64,000 bases of DNA from Cohnella rhizoplanae (GCF_948329515.1 NZ_CAOJCN010000013.1:62001-126000), one strand, 5' to 3'. Shown: positions 48,337 to 57,558, counted from the stretch's first letter. A program made the numbers and translations. The notes: a model not told the origin generated them from the letters alone.

Positions 48337-49164
48337 ATGGAACAGACATCTTCGAGAAGGTCGTTGGGCGAATTTTTGCGCATACGCCGGGAACGCCTGA
48401 CGCCGGAAGAGGTAGGATTGGCTTCCTATGGACGGCGACGCACTTCGGGCCTTCGGAGAGAAGAGGTCGCGCAGCTTGCCCATATCGGCACGTCCTGGTA
48501 CACCTCGCTGGAGCAGGGTCGAAGCGTCAACCCGTCCGAGGACGTACTGAACAATATCGCCAAGGCGCTGCGATTGACCGAGGATGAGCGCCGCCATCTT
48601 CACCTGCTTGCCAGATCGGATCAGCAGGAACCGGAGGAAGAAGACCGGGATATCACCACGGGTTTAAAACGAATGGTAAAGGCGATGGACCCGCACCCGG
48701 CGTTCGTGCTCGGCAGATGTTGGGATTTGCTGCTGTGGAACAAAGCGGCCGAGCTCGTTTTTCATGTGCCGTCCTTCTCCGAAGACGCGACGCCAAACTT
48801 CAATTGGATGCGGCATCTGTTGACGAGTGACCGGTTGGGGCCCGATGTGATGGACGGAGCGTCCAGAACGCGCGTCTTGATCGCGCAATTTCGCGCGGAT
48901 TACGCACGCTTCCCGAACGATGCGAGGTTCAAAGCGCTGATCGAAGAATTTATGGAAATAAGCCCGCTATTCCGCGAGCTCTGGCCGATGCACGATGTCG
49001 AGACAGCGACCGATCACCGCAAGCAGAAGTACGATCCCCGAATCGGCGAGATGGCGTTCGAGCATTTAACCCTGCAGCCGCCGACCCATCCGGATTTGAA
49101 GGTCATCCTTTTTACGGCGTCGGCGGACACGGCTGCGCGGTTGCTACGTTTAATCGAGGCATGA
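48337..49164 (+). CDS. XRE regulator with MmyB-like ligand-binding domain
   Basis: 275 residues. Helix-turn-helix at about 8-85 (LGEFLRIRRERLTPEEVG, GLRREEVAQLAHIGTSWYTSLEQGR). The C-terminal MmyB-like domain (about 105-270) holds VLGRCWDLLLWNKAAELVF and the PEAP-like core. Similar regulators sense fatty acids or other small molecules and control adjacent oxidoreductases. It is divergent from the epimerase-like gene, its probable target. Confidence 0.9.
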   Translation: MEQTSSRRSLGEFLRIRRERLTPEEVGLASYGRRRTSGLRREEVAQLAHIGTSWYTSLEQGRSVNPSEDVLNNIAKALRLTEDERRHLHLLARSDQQEPEEEDRDITTGLKRMVKAMDPHPAFVLGRCWDLLLWNKAAELVFHVPSFSEDATPNFNWMRHLLTSDRLGPDVMDGASRTRVLIAQFRADYARFPNDARFKALIEEFMEISPLFRELWPMHDVETATDHRKQKYDPRIGEMAFEHLTLQPPTHPDLKVILFTASADTAARLLRLIEA

Positions 49165-49226
49165 TGCGCCGGATTAGAATAAAAGACTAAATGATTCTTC
49201 GAACGCGTGCTACCGGCTCTATATAA

Positions 49227-49937
49227 TCACCAGGCAAATACGCCCTTCTCATCCAAAAACTCGCCATTATGCCGCTGCCCGTCCGTCGCATAGCCTACAA
49301 TAATCGCAGCCGCAGCTTCCTTCGATTTCCCGCCTGCGGCATTGCCGTTCAGATCGGTTGTCGTGAATCCCGGCGTCACCGCAAACACCTGCGCGCCGCT
49401 GTTTCTGACCTCATAGGCCATCGACAGCGTCATGGCGTTGTTGGCCGTTTTGGACGAGTTGTAGTCGAACGCGTTTAACGTGAACTCGGCATTTTGCATA
49501 TGGTCCAGGGAAGCCATGTCGGTCGATACATTGACGACGGTGCCTTCGTTCGCTTGGATGAGCGGGAACAGGCGCTGGTTCAGACGGAAGGTACCGAAGA
49601 AGTTGACTTCAAAGGCGTTGCGCAGGTCTTCCTCCTTGGTATCGGTAAACGAGCGGGAGAACGCGCCCGGCATGCCGGCGTTGTTGATCAGCAGCTTCAG
49701 CTCGGTATGGTTCTTGTTGATCGTGTCGGCTGCCTGTTCGATCGACTTCAAGTCGCTCATGTCGATCGCGACCAATTCGACGTCCAACCCCTTGGACGCC
49801 AACTCTGCGACGGCCGCTTCGCCCAGCTGGGCGTTGCGCGCGCCGAGGAGGACTTTCCAGCCTGCCTCGCCCAACCGCTTCACGATCTCATACCCGATTC
49901 CTTTATTCGCGCCGGTGACGAAGGCTGTCTTTTTCAT
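49227..49937 (-). CDS. Short-chain dehydrogenase/reductase
   Basis: 236-residue classical SDR: TGANKGIG (8-15), NNAG near 87-90, a catalytic Ser in VNVSTDMASLD (about 139) and YNSSK near 157. The FNYNSSK context and the D after strand 2 (ARNAQLG) are like carbonyl reductases of the YueD/CBR type. It is divergent from a MerR regulator with a perfect palindrome between, so it is probably induced by the compound it reduces. Confidence 0.9.
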   Translation of the reverse strand: MKKTAFVTGANKGIGYEIVKRLGEAGWKVLLGARNAQLGEAAVAELASKGLDVELVAIDMSDLKSIEQAADTINKNHTELKLLINNAGMPGAFSRSFTDTKEEDLRNAFEVNFFGTFRLNQRLFPLIQANEGTVVNVSTDMASLDHMQNAEFTLNAFDYNSSKTANNAMTLSMAYEVRNSGAQVFAVTPGFTTTDLNGNAAGGKSKEAAAAIIVGYATDGQRHNGEFLDEKGVFAW

Positions 49938-49990
49938 GCGAATCCCTCTTTCCGTTATTGGATTGCCTTAACGATTTATAAGTTACTATG

Positions 49991-50005
49991 CTACACTTAG
50001 TGTAG
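49991..50005. promoter_or_regulatory. MerR-type operator palindrome
   Basis: CTACACT-T-AGTGTAG, a perfect 7-1-7 inverted repeat between the divergent SDR and merR-like genes. It lies next to TTGACC read on the minus strand, as expected for a MerR-controlled promoter of the SDR. Confidence 0.65.
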
Positions 50006-50039
50006 GTCAACTATGAATTTTATATAAGCGAGGGCGCGT

Positions 50040-50399
50040 ATGCTAACGATTGGGGAAGTCGCGAAGGAAGTCGGGATCAACGTAGGCGCCATCCGCTTTT
50101 ACGAGAGAAAGGGACTGCTGGAGCCTGCCGCCCGCAGCGAGCAAAATAACCGCCTTTACACGGAGTATGATCGGAACTGGCTGCTCTTCATCAAGTGCCT
50201 CCGCGAGACGGGGATGAGCGTGGAGGACATCAAGACTTATTACGACAAGGTGAAGGAAGGCACCTCCACCCTGCCGGAGCGGATCGATATGATTCAAGCG
50301 CAAAAGCTAAAGCTGCTGCACGATATCGAGGAGAAGCACGCGCAGCTCGTTCGTCTGGAGGAAAAGCTGGAGCGTTATTACCGCGGGGAAAATTATTAA
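50040..50399 (+). CDS. MerR-family regulator
   Basis: 119 residues. MerR winged helix (LTIGEVAKEVGINVGAIRFYERKGLL, then RLYTEYDRNWLLFIKCLRETGMSVEDIK) and a coiled dimer helix (DMIQAQKLKLLHDIEEKHAQLVRLEEKLERYY) without a long ligand domain. There are no cysteines in the dimer helix tip, so not a metal sensor. Fits the AdhR/YyaN-like group that responds to carbonyl compounds and controls a reductase, here the divergent SDR. Confidence 0.9.
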   Translation: MLTIGEVAKEVGINVGAIRFYERKGLLEPAARSEQNNRLYTEYDRNWLLFIKCLRETGMSVEDIKTYYDKVKEGTSTLPERIDMIQAQKLKLLHDIEEKHAQLVRLEEKLERYYRGENY

Positions 50400-50437
50400 A
50401 AACCTCCGGCGCCGCGACTGGAGCGGTACCGGAGGTT
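50396..50437 (-). terminator. Terminator between merR-like and isomerase-like genes
   Basis: AACCTCCGG...CCGGAGGTT with inner GCCGC/GCGG pairs; the T-run is on the minus-strand side (TTTTTAATAA), so it mainly serves the minus-strand gene. Confidence 0.7.
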
Positions 50438-50454
50438 CGGTTGCGCGAAAAATG

Positions 50455-51261
50455 TTATCTCGTCTCGATGCGCTCTTCCGCCGCAATGTCGGCAAAATAC
50501 CGTGCGCTGTCCACCATGGGCGTGCAGTCGTAATGATCTCCGCTAAGCGTGATCTCGAAGATAAAGTCCTTGTCCTGCACAAGCGGCTTCACCATTCGCC
50601 AATCGATCTTGCCCAAGCCGAGCTGCAGCGAGTCGTGCGTCAGCCCCATGCTGTCGACGAGGTGGTAGTACTGCGCATATGGCGCCGTCCGTATGAGGAT
50701 GTCGCGGAGCCGCTCATTGTCTCCCCCAAAAGAGATAAACGCGTGGCTCACGTCAACCGTCAGCGGGAGCGCCAGCGGCGCGATCAGTTCGTCTATTAAA
50801 TAGGGATTGCAGCCGTAGGAGAACAGCCCTTCGGTCGAATCCTCCCATACGAATACGTCGCGCGAGTAAGCCATGACCTTGCGAATCTCCTCGCGCAGGA
50901 GAACGGTCCGCTCCCTGGTCACGTCCTCGCAGCTATGCGTATCGACGTAGTGGGCGTGCACCACGCATTTGGCCCGCTCCTCGATGCAGATCCGCGCGAG
51001 AAGCTCGCAGGAAGCATGATAGAACCGAAGAACCTGCGGGTTGCCGCTTAGAATGTCCAGATACGTCCCTTGGTACATCGGCGGGTGATGCAAATACGGC
51101 TTGACGCCCCGTTCATGGAGCTGGCGGATCCGGTCCCGGATGAGATCCGGATCTTCGAGGTCGGCTTCGCTCAAGTAGAATTCGATAATATCCGGATCGT
51201 AAGCCAGGCGATTGTCCAGGTTGCGCTGCTCGAGATTTCCCTTCAAGCGTATGAAGTTCAT
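50455..51261 (-). CDS. Xylose-isomerase-like TIM barrel protein
   Basis: 268 residues with the pattern of sugar-phosphate isomerase/epimerase-like TIM barrels (endonuclease IV superfamily): PYLHHPPMYQGT near 55, VVHAHYVDTHSC near 100, VFVWEDSTEGLF near 137, TVDVSHAFISFGG near 168 and YYHLVDSMG near 195. These supply His, Glu and Asp metal ligands. The reaction could be isomerisation or a phosphodiesterase; it is not identifiable. It is a single gene. Confidence 0.75.
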   Translation of the reverse strand: MNFIRLKGNLEQRNLDNRLAYDPDIIEFYLSEADLEDPDLIRDRIRQLHERGVKPYLHHPPMYQGTYLDILSGNPQVLRFYHASCELLARICIEERAKCVVHAHYVDTHSCEDVTRERTVLLREEIRKVMAYSRDVFVWEDSTEGLFSYGCNPYLIDELIAPLALPLTVDVSHAFISFGGDNERLRDILIRTAPYAQYYHLVDSMGLTHDSLQLGLGKIDWRMVKPLVQDKDFIFEITLSGDHYDCTPMVDSARYFADIAAEERIETR

Positions 51262-51334
51262 CAGGGTATCACCTCCGATGCTATCTTACCACGCCTATGT
51301 TAAAGGGACATTATCGCCCGCCATGTACGGTCGT

Positions 51335-51829
51335 TCAACGTATCGCGATATAGATCTCCGCCTGTCCATCGTTTGGATCGACATGCTGGCCATAATACTC
51401 AAAGTCGCCGGTAAATGTCCGCTCATTGCCGGCTTGCTCCGACCACTGCCAGATTTCCCCCCAAGTCCGCTGCACCATTTCTACGATCGGCCCTCGCTCC
51501 GTGACGAATACGGCGTATCTTGAAGCGGGTACGACAAAGGTCTTAACGGATTCTATAGGTATATCCTGCGAAGTCTCCCCCACATGCACGCCGACCATGA
51601 CTTCATATAAGCCGAGATGACCCTGCTCATAATTAAAATAGCAGTTATAGACACCCGGGGATTGAATATGGGCAGCCAATCGATCCTCCATCCGGTTCGA
51701 ATAAAACTGTTCAAACAGATGGCCGATCTTGCCTGCGCCGCTTAGTTCGGCTGCATTAGTCGTCATGGCGCTGATCCCGGCCAACGTGAAGGAAGGCCGC
51801 TCTTCGATACGATCAGGTTCTCGATTCAT
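51335..51829 (-). CDS. GyrI-like/effector-binding domain protein
   Basis: 164 residues with the small-molecule-binding fold of GyrI/AraC effector domains: LAGISAMTTNAAEL at the start, the strand YEVMVGVHVGE, VVPASRYAVFVTERGP, and TWGEIWQW, EYYGQHVDPNDGQAEIYIAIR at the end. There is no DNA-binding domain. Standalone members may sequester drugs or hydrolyse cyclopropanoids; here no function can be given. It is upstream of the WYL regulator's terminator on the same strand. Confidence 0.8.
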   Translation of the reverse strand: MNREPDRIEERPSFTLAGISAMTTNAAELSGAGKIGHLFEQFYSNRMEDRLAAHIQSPGVYNCYFNYEQGHLGLYEVMVGVHVGETSQDIPIESVKTFVVPASRYAVFVTERGPIVEMVQRTWGEIWQWSEQAGNERTFTGDFEYYGQHVDPNDGQAEIYIAIR

Positions 51830-51871
51830 CGTCGATCACTCCTTTATTTGCATATGCCCAGTATAAATAAA

Positions 51872-51899
51872 CCAACCTGACAGCTTTCTGTCAGGTTGG
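51872..51899 (-). terminator. Terminator overlapping the WYL regulator stop
   Basis: CCAACCTGACAG / CTGTCAGGTTGG perfect 12-base stem with a CTTT loop; the regulator's stop codon (51891-51893) is inside the 3' coding side of the hairpin. A T-rich run follows on the minus strand. Confidence 0.8.
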
Positions 51900-52844
51900 C
51901 GTGCGGCTGCTATATATTTTTGCGATATGCGCAGCGCGACTGGCGACGATCTCACGGAGATGGGCAGGCGCCATCACCTCTACCTGATGACCCAAGCCAA
52001 GAATGAACCGGTACAGCCATTCATCTTCCGGGTATGCCTTGCTCACCTGCCATCTGCCGTCCTCCGCCAGCGAGAGCTCCTCGACGCCGAATAGTTCCTC
52101 TGCCAAATGACGGGCCTCGCCCTGGAAGCGCAGGACGATCTCTTGCACCTGAGGCAGCTTGCCCGAGCTCCGGCTTGTGTCCGGTGCCGGCGCCGGGAGC
52201 GTCCGCCGGATGAACGTTCTCCCCGGTACGATCTCCAGGTTCTTCATCCTGTGCAGCTTGAACAGCCGGAACTGCTCCTTGTCCATGCAGTAAGCTTGCA
52301 GGTACCATTGTCTTCCCTTTAGCACGAGCGTATGCGGCTCTATGCGCCGATGCGACAGCGCGCCGTCTGCGTTGGAATAGGTCAGCTCCACGATGAGGAG
52401 GCGATCGATCGCTTCCTTGAGAAGCTTCAGCTTGGGCTGGAGCCGCTCGTTGCCGTCCCAAGGCGCGTAATCGATCAGCACGCCGTTTGTCTTCTGCTGG
52501 AATTCCTCGGCGTGATCGGGCGGGACAACGCTATTGATCTTCTCCATTAAACTATGATGCAGCTCGTTGCCGTATGACGTTGAGATGCTTCGGAGAGCGG
52601 TGACGATGGCGGCAAGCTCGTCGTCGGTCATCACATTGCGATCCAAGCGGTAGCCTTCCGATAAACCGATGCCGCCGTTCGTTCCTTGGTAGGTGACAAC
52701 GGGGATGCCCGCGGCATTGATGGCTTCGACATCCCGGTATATCGTCCGAATCGACACCTCGAACCGTTCCGCGAGCTCCTTCGCTTGCACGATACGACGG
52801 TTGAGCAGAAGGATGATGATGGACAACAGTCTTTCCAGCTTCAC
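51891..52844 (-). CDS. YafY-type transcriptional regulator (HTH plus WYL)
   Basis: 317 residues from a GTG behind AGGAGG; the frame is open 12 codons upstream but without support. DeoR-like helix-turn-helix at about 1-60 (LERLLSIIILLLNRRIVQAKELAERFEVSIRTIYRDVEAIN). A WYL domain follows (about 130-215; RIEPHTLVLKGRQWYLQAYC) and a WCX C-terminal extension. WYL domains bind ligands or single-stranded nucleic acid. It lies 35 bases downstream of the methyltransferase gene, so it may share its transcript. Confidence 0.9.
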   Translation of the reverse strand: MKLERLLSIIILLLNRRIVQAKELAERFEVSIRTIYRDVEAINAAGIPVVTYQGTNGGIGLSEGYRLDRNVMTDDELAAIVTALRSISTSYGNELHHSLMEKINSVVPPDHAEEFQQKTNGVLIDYAPWDGNERLQPKLKLLKEAIDRLLIVELTYSNADGALSHRRIEPHTLVLKGRQWYLQAYCMDKEQFRLFKLHRMKNLEIVPGRTFIRRTLPAPAPDTSRSSGKLPQVQEIVLRFQGEARHLAEELFGVEELSLAEDGRWQVSKAYPEDEWLYRFILGLGHQVEVMAPAHLREIVASRAAHIAKIYSSRTPT

Positions 52845-52879
52845 TTGATCTCCTCCTGAAGTGATTCGCCAAGAACACA

Positions 52880-53650
52880 TTAACCCGGCTTAATCGCCAT
52901 GACCCTCAACCGTTTATAATCCGCGTACCATGAACCGTCACGGAACAGTTCATTCCGGGCTTTAACGGCGATTTTCTCGCAAGCGGCCTGACGCTGTGCC
53001 TGGGTGAGCGCGATGAAGAAATGGCCGGCGAAGCCATTCAGCCAGTGATGCAAGCCTTGCTCATGGTCCTGGATCTGGGTCGGTCGGTCAAAATGAGCGG
53101 CATAGGCGACGCGGAAGCCCTGCTGCTCCAACAATGCGCTGTATTCGGCAATGCTGGGGAAATACCAGGGATTCAACTTGTCCGCATCCGTGTCGAAGTC
53201 CTCTCGCAGCACTTCGCCGATGGCCTGAACGATCGTTTCCACATTTCCTTTTCCGCCAAACTCCGCAACGAATCTGCCGCCGGGTTTTAAATGATTCCAA
53301 ACGCCGGCAATGACTGCACGCGGCTTCTTCATCCAATGCAGCGCTGCGTTGGAAAAAACGGCATCATACTTGGAATCTACAGTGAAATATTCGCCGTCGC
53401 CGACGAAAAACGGGATTTGGGGATATTTGCGCCGCGCCTCCCCGATCATCTCCTTAGAGAAATCCATCCCTGTCACATGTGCGCCGGCTTGATTGATTTC
53501 ATACGCCAAGTCTCCGGTCCCGCATCCCAGATCCAAGATATGCTCGTCCTTGACCGGATTCAAGAGCCGAACCACGTCCTTGCCCAATTCCGATACAAAT
53601 CCGAGCTTGCGGTCATAATGATCCGATTGCCAAACTTGATTGGAGCTCAT
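52880..53650 (-). CDS. SAM-dependent methyltransferase
   Basis: 256 residues; the ATG at 53650 with GGGGGA seven bases before is preferred over one five codons upstream. Class I Rossmann-like fold: motif I ILDLGCGTGDLAYEI near 37-51, motif II VTGMDFSKEMI near 57, and FSNAALHWMKKP near 99, the post-motif typical of trans-aconitate methyltransferase (Tam)-like and small-molecule methyltransferases. The acceptor is unknown. Upstream of the WYL regulator. Confidence 0.88.
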   Translation of the reverse strand: MSSNQVWQSDHYDRKLGFVSELGKDVVRLLNPVKDEHILDLGCGTGDLAYEINQAGAHVTGMDFSKEMIGEARRKYPQIPFFVGDGEYFTVDSKYDAVFSNAALHWMKKPRAVIAGVWNHLKPGGRFVAEFGGKGNVETIVQAIGEVLREDFDTDADKLNPWYFPSIAEYSALLEQQGFRVAYAAHFDRPTQIQDHEQGLHHWLNGFAGHFFIALTQAQRQAACEKIAVKARNELFRDGSWYADYKRLRVMAIKPG

Positions 53651-53868
53651 GGAACCATCCCCCAACTTTGATGTTAAAGACAGTATGGCGCAGATACGCC
53701 TATAATTTAAATATATAAATTCTATTATTATTATAGATTACGACTATATATAAATATCAAGCGATTTGTTTATATGTAAAGTTAACTTGACATTATGTAT
53801 CTAATGACTTACATTGTGTATAACAAACCAATCACAAAGTCAAAAATAACCGACAGGAAGTGACGGCC

Positions 53869-54315
53869 ATGACTTATCAAGAAAAGAAAAGCATCGTATC
53901 GATTCTCAGCACGATTCTCATCACTGCAGGCTATTGGGCTTATATGTACCCACAACGTCCCGGAGGCGGCCTGGAGTCGGCGGAGACTTTCCGCTACTGG
54001 GGCTCTTTCGTCCTGGTGCTGACGGTGATATCGATCGCCGCGCATATCGTGATCAGCATCGCGTTCAACATCGTCTATCGAATCTCGACCGGCGAGAAGG
54101 AACCCGGGTTTGCGGATGAGCTGGATAAGATCATCGAGCTCAAGTCCCACCGCAACTCGTTTCTGGTATTTATCCTAGGTTTTATGGCCGCCATGGCGTC
54201 GCTCGTCATCGGGCAGCCGTCGCAGCTGATGTTCGTGATCCTGATCGCCGCAGGGTTTGCCGCCGACGTTACCGGATCCGCATCGAAGCTGTATCACTAC
54301 AGGAGAGGAGTCTGA
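53869..54315 (+). CDS. Small membrane protein
   Basis: 148 residues from an ATG eight bases after ACAGGAAG; a GTG three codons upstream is possible. Four hydrophobic helices (IVSILSTILITAGYWAYMYP, YWGSFVLVLTVISIAAHIVISIAF, LVFILGFMAAMASLVIG, MFVILIAAGFAADVTGSA). It is followed at once by a small XRE regulator, the usual pairing of membrane protein and Cro-like repressor in Bacillota. Function unknown. Confidence 0.75.
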   Translation: MTYQEKKSIVSILSTILITAGYWAYMYPQRPGGGLESAETFRYWGSFVLVLTVISIAAHIVISIAFNIVYRISTGEKEPGFADELDKIIELKSHRNSFLVFILGFMAAMASLVIGQPSQLMFVILIAAGFAADVTGSASKLYHYRRGV

Positions 54316-54316
54316 A

Positions 54317-54532
54317 ATGGGCCAACATCTTGTCGGTAACCATATCCGAAAATTACGGTTCAACCACGACGAAATGACGCAGCAGCAGTTGGCCGACAAG
54401 GCAGGCGTAACCAGGCAAACCATTGTCGCCCTGGAGAAGGGAAACTACTCCCCGTCTCTGGAGCTGGCCTTCCGAATCGCACGCGCCTTCGGCTTGTCGC
54501 TGGAGGAGGTATTCTTTTATGGAGAAGAATAA
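54317..54532 (+). CDS. Small XRE regulator (YozG/Cro type)
   Basis: 71 residues from an ATG behind GGAGAGGAG. The whole protein is one helix-turn-helix: IRKLRFNHDEMTQQQLADKAGVTRQTIVALEKGNYSPSLELAFRIARAFGLSLEEVF (shown in pieces by family). Such regulators repress the operon containing them. It overlaps the DUF4386 gene by 14 bases. Confidence 0.9.
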   Translation: MGQHLVGNHIRKLRFNHDEMTQQQLADKAGVTRQTIVALEKGNYSPSLELAFRIARAFGLSLEEVFFYGEE

Positions 54533-55247
54533 AGGAGTGAGTGAGATCAACGATCATCGTCATGCAGCAAAGCTCGTCGGCGTCCTGTTCATCCTGGCGG
54601 CCGTTACATCCATCATCGGACTGGCTCTGTACCAACCCATTCTAGGCCCGGACTTCCTGGTGCAGGGTGCGGCGCACGGCGATCAGGTCATATGGGGAGC
54701 CATCATGGAGTTGGTTCTTGTCGTCTCGGCAGTCGGTACGGCAACGGCCATGTTCCCTATCCTGCGAAAATATAACGAAACAGTCGCGCTGTGGCATCTC
54801 TGCTTCCGGTTCCTGGAGGCCATCGTCATTACGATTGGCATCGTCGGTATATTGTCGCTGTTGACGTTAAGCCGGGGATTCGTCGACGGGGCTGCTTCGG
54901 ATCCGGCACTTTTCCAGGCTGCCGGCACTTCGTTGCAAGCCGTCCATGACTGGACCTTCCTGCTCGGCCCGAATTTCTTTCTGGGCATCAACACCATGAT
55001 GTACAGCTACATTTTTTACAAATCCGGACTTTTGCCGAAATTTATTCCCCTGCTTGGGATGACGGGCGCGGTCCTGATCTTTCTTGCAGCCTGTCTGGAA
55101 ATGTTCGGCGTCATCGAGCAGCTGTCCGCGTGGGGGGCGATACTAGCACTGCCTGTCTTTGCCAACGAAATGACCCTCGCGGTGTGGCTCCTCGTGAAAG
55201 GCTTCAACGCTGCCGCGCTCCGGAACGCCAAAGAGGCGGCTGCCTAA
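54519..55247 (+). CDS. DUF4386 membrane protein
   Basis: 242 residues from the ATG at 54519, overlapping the XRE stop by 14 bases with GGAGGAGG upstream. About seven hydrophobic segments. The DUF4386 pattern shows LVGVLFILAAVTSIIGLALYQPIL at the start, FRFLEAIVITIGIVGILSLL, and LLPKFIPLLGMTGAVLIF. No function is known for the family. It is the third gene of a membrane/XRE/DUF4386 operon. Confidence 0.85.
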   Translation: MEKNKGVSEINDHRHAAKLVGVLFILAAVTSIIGLALYQPILGPDFLVQGAAHGDQVIWGAIMELVLVVSAVGTATAMFPILRKYNETVALWHLCFRFLEAIVITIGIVGILSLLTLSRGFVDGAASDPALFQAAGTSLQAVHDWTFLLGPNFFLGINTMMYSYIFYKSGLLPKFIPLLGMTGAVLIFLAACLEMFGVIEQLSAWGAILALPVFANEMTLAVWLLVKGFNAAALRNAKEAAA

Positions 55248-55303
55248 GCTTGGTGACATCTCACGAGCTTGCGCCCGGTATGAAATGCCTGTACGTCATG
55301 CAG

Positions 55304-55345
55304 AACAAGCCGCCATGGAGCCCTCGGGCTGCGTGGCGGCTTGTT
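55304..55345. terminator. Bidirectional terminator
   Basis: AACAAGCCGCCA (55304-55315) with TGGCGGCTTGTT (55334-55345) and inner AGCCC/GGGCT pairs, between convergent DUF4386 and rhodanese genes. Confidence 0.8.
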
Positions 55346-55361
55346 TGCTGCACAGTTACTG

Positions 55362-56228
55362 CTATGCCTTGTCCGGCCTTTCCTCATCGCCCACGGCAAT
55401 CGGGTTGTTCGGGTCGCTAATCCAGTCGCTCCAGCTACCCGCGTACAGCTTCACGTCCGTATAGCCCGCCTCCTGCAGCGCCAGCACGTTCGGCGTGGCC
55501 GTGACGCCCGATCCGCAGTAGACGATGAGCGGCGCGTCCTGCGCCAGTCCCTCGAAGCGCGCGGCCTGCGCGGTCTCGTCGCGCCAGCCGCCCCGCTCGT
55601 CCAGCGCGTCCTTCCAGAAGCGGTTGATCGCGCCCGGGATATGCCCCGCGGCCTTGTCGAGCGGCTCGACCTCGCCGCGATAGCGCGCGGGCTCGCGCGA
55701 GTCGATCAGCGTCGCGCGGTCCGTGCCGAGCAGCTCGCGCACTTCGTCGACCTCGACGAGCATGCTGTGCTGCACCTCGGCGAGGAACGACGCCGGGATG
55801 CGCACCTGCTGCTCCGACGAGACGGGGTAACCCGCTTGCTGCCAGGCCGCGAAGCCTTGATCCAGCACGAAGACTTGATTATGGCCGAGATACTTCAGCA
55901 GCCACCACAGCCTGGAGGCCATGGCGCCGCCCTGGTCGTCGTACGCAACGACGCGCGAAGCGTTGCCGATGCCCGCGCGGCTGAACGTGCCCGTGAGCTG
56001 CGCGGCATCAGGCAGCGGATGGCGGCCGCCGTGCCCGTCGGCTTCGACCGGCGCGGACAGATCCTTTTCCAAGTCCAGATAAACGGCACCGGGGATATGG
56101 GACGCCTCGTAGGCCTCGCGCCCGGCATTCTCCTGTCCCTTGCCCATCTGGAACCGGCAGTCGACGATGACGAGGTCGGATTCGTAGAGACGGGCCAGCA
56201 GCCACTTGAGCGATACGATATGATTCAA
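55362..56228 (-). CDS. Two-domain rhodanese (thiosulfate/mercaptopyruvate sulfurtransferase)
   Basis: 288 residues. N-terminal inactive rhodanese fold (about 5-140; VIVDCRFQ, HIPGAVYLDLEKDLS) and C-terminal active fold (about 155-285) with LIDSREPARYRGEVEP and the catalytic loop CGSGVTA (Cys near 237). The CG[S/T]GVTA loop points to 3-mercaptopyruvate or thiosulfate as sulfur donor. Single gene; role in sulfur transfer or cyanide detoxification. Confidence 0.92.
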   Translation of the reverse strand: MNHIVSLKWLLARLYESDLVIVDCRFQMGKGQENAGREAYEASHIPGAVYLDLEKDLSAPVEADGHGGRHPLPDAAQLTGTFSRAGIGNASRVVAYDDQGGAMASRLWWLLKYLGHNQVFVLDQGFAAWQQAGYPVSSEQQVRIPASFLAEVQHSMLVEVDEVRELLGTDRATLIDSREPARYRGEVEPLDKAAGHIPGAINRFWKDALDERGGWRDETAQAARFEGLAQDAPLIVYCGSGVTATPNVLALQEAGYTDVKLYAGSWSDWISDPNNPIAVGDEERPDKA

Positions 56229-56340
56229 GGAACAACGCCTTCTTTCCGATAGGGGTATACAGGCATTATAACGGATCGGGCATCGCCGCCGGAAGGGCGG
56301 GCCCGCGGAGCCTGTCCGCGGAGCATGCCGGCCATGCCTC

Positions 56341-57558
56341 CTAGGCCGCGAGCTTCGCCGCCGCGCGGGATGCCGACCGGCTTGCCGCCCATGCGGCGGC
56401 CGCGACCGCCAGCAGCAGCAGCGCGAAGCCGGCCAGCAGCCACCGCGTCCGGTCGCCGCCCAGCGCGTCGAGGCTCCAGCCGACGAGCTTCGGCAGCACG
56501 GCGCCGCCGAGCAGGCCGCACGCCAGGAGCAGACTCGTCGTACGCTCGGTCATGCCGGGCGCGTATCGGTTCGCGAAGACGAGCGCGATCGCGAACATGC
56601 CGCTCATCGCGAGACCCGCGACGGCCGCCAGCGCGAACATCGGGGTCGCGGCGCCGAAGAAGCCCATCAGAATAAAGGCAGCCGCCGCCATCCCGCACAT
56701 CGACAGCAGGTAGGACATGCTGCCGATCCGGTCGGCCAGCTGCCCCGCATATAGCCGCCCGACCGTCATAGCGCCCCAGTATACGCCGAGGGCCAGCGCC
56801 GCCGTCGCTTCCGTGATGCCGCCTTCCTGCACGAGCAGCGTCGGCAGATAGTGGGCGTAGCTCATCTCGAAGCCGACATAGAGGAAGAAAAACGCGGCGG
56901 ACGCGAGCAGCACCCAGCGGGCGGGTCCCGTGCCGAGCAGCGGCAGGCGGACGGGCGATGGCCCCCTCGCGCCATGCGAACCTGCCTGCGCGGCGCCGAC
57001 GGCCGGCGCCGCGTTCAGGATCGTGGGCCAGAAGACCGCCCACAGCGCGACGGTCGCCGCGGCCAGCACGCCGACGACGCCGAAGGCGAGCCGCCACCGG
57101 TCGATGTCGATGAGCAGCGCGCCGATGAACGGCATCAGCAGCGCTCCCACGCCGAACGACACCTCCACGCGGCTCATCGCCACGTTCCCCCGGTCGCCGG
57201 CGGAGCCGATGATGAACGAGCCGACGACCGTCTCCGTAATGCCGAAGCCAAAGCCGGCGACCGGCCCCAGCACGAGCATCGCGCCCCAGGGCGGCGCCAG
57301 CGTATATACGATCTCGGCCGCGGCCATCATGCTCATCGCGCCGAGCAGCAGCGCGCGCCTGCCCAGCCGGCGCATGAGCCACGGCGCGCACAGCGTCCCC
57401 GCGAGCCCTCCGAGAAATTGATTCATGACGAGCTGACCGCCGTCTCCGTACTGCACGCCGTAGGCGCCGACCATCGGCTCCATCACGGCGCCGACCACGA
57501 GCTGCCCGAGACCGACCGTCAGATAAGCCAGACATCCTAACCAGATAAGCCGAATCAT
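56341..57558 (-). CDS. MFS transporter
   Basis: 405 residues with about 12 membrane helices (MIRLIWLGCLAYLTVGLGQLVVGAVM at the start). A motif-A-like loop GGLAGTLCAPWLMRRLGRRALL and a LYAGQLADRIGSM in the second half are typical of the 12-helix major facilitators. The C-terminal tail is Ala/Arg-rich. It is divergent from a GNAT gene. The substrate is unknown; nucleoside/sugar or drug efflux are both possible. Confidence 0.88.
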   Translation of the reverse strand: MIRLIWLGCLAYLTVGLGQLVVGAVMEPMVGAYGVQYGDGGQLVMNQFLGGLAGTLCAPWLMRRLGRRALLLGAMSMMAAAEIVYTLAPPWGAMLVLGPVAGFGFGITETVVGSFIIGSAGDRGNVAMSRVEVSFGVGALLMPFIGALLIDIDRWRLAFGVVGVLAAATVALWAVFWPTILNAAPAVGAAQAGSHGARGPSPVRLPLLGTGPARWVLLASAAFFFLYVGFEMSYAHYLPTLLVQEGGITEATAALALGVYWGAMTVGRLYAGQLADRIGSMSYLLSMCGMAAAAFILMGFFGAATPMFALAAVAGLAMSGMFAIALVFANRYAPGMTERTTSLLLACGLLGGAVLPKLVGWSLDALGGDRTRWLLAGFALLLLAVAAAAWAASRSASRAAAKLAA

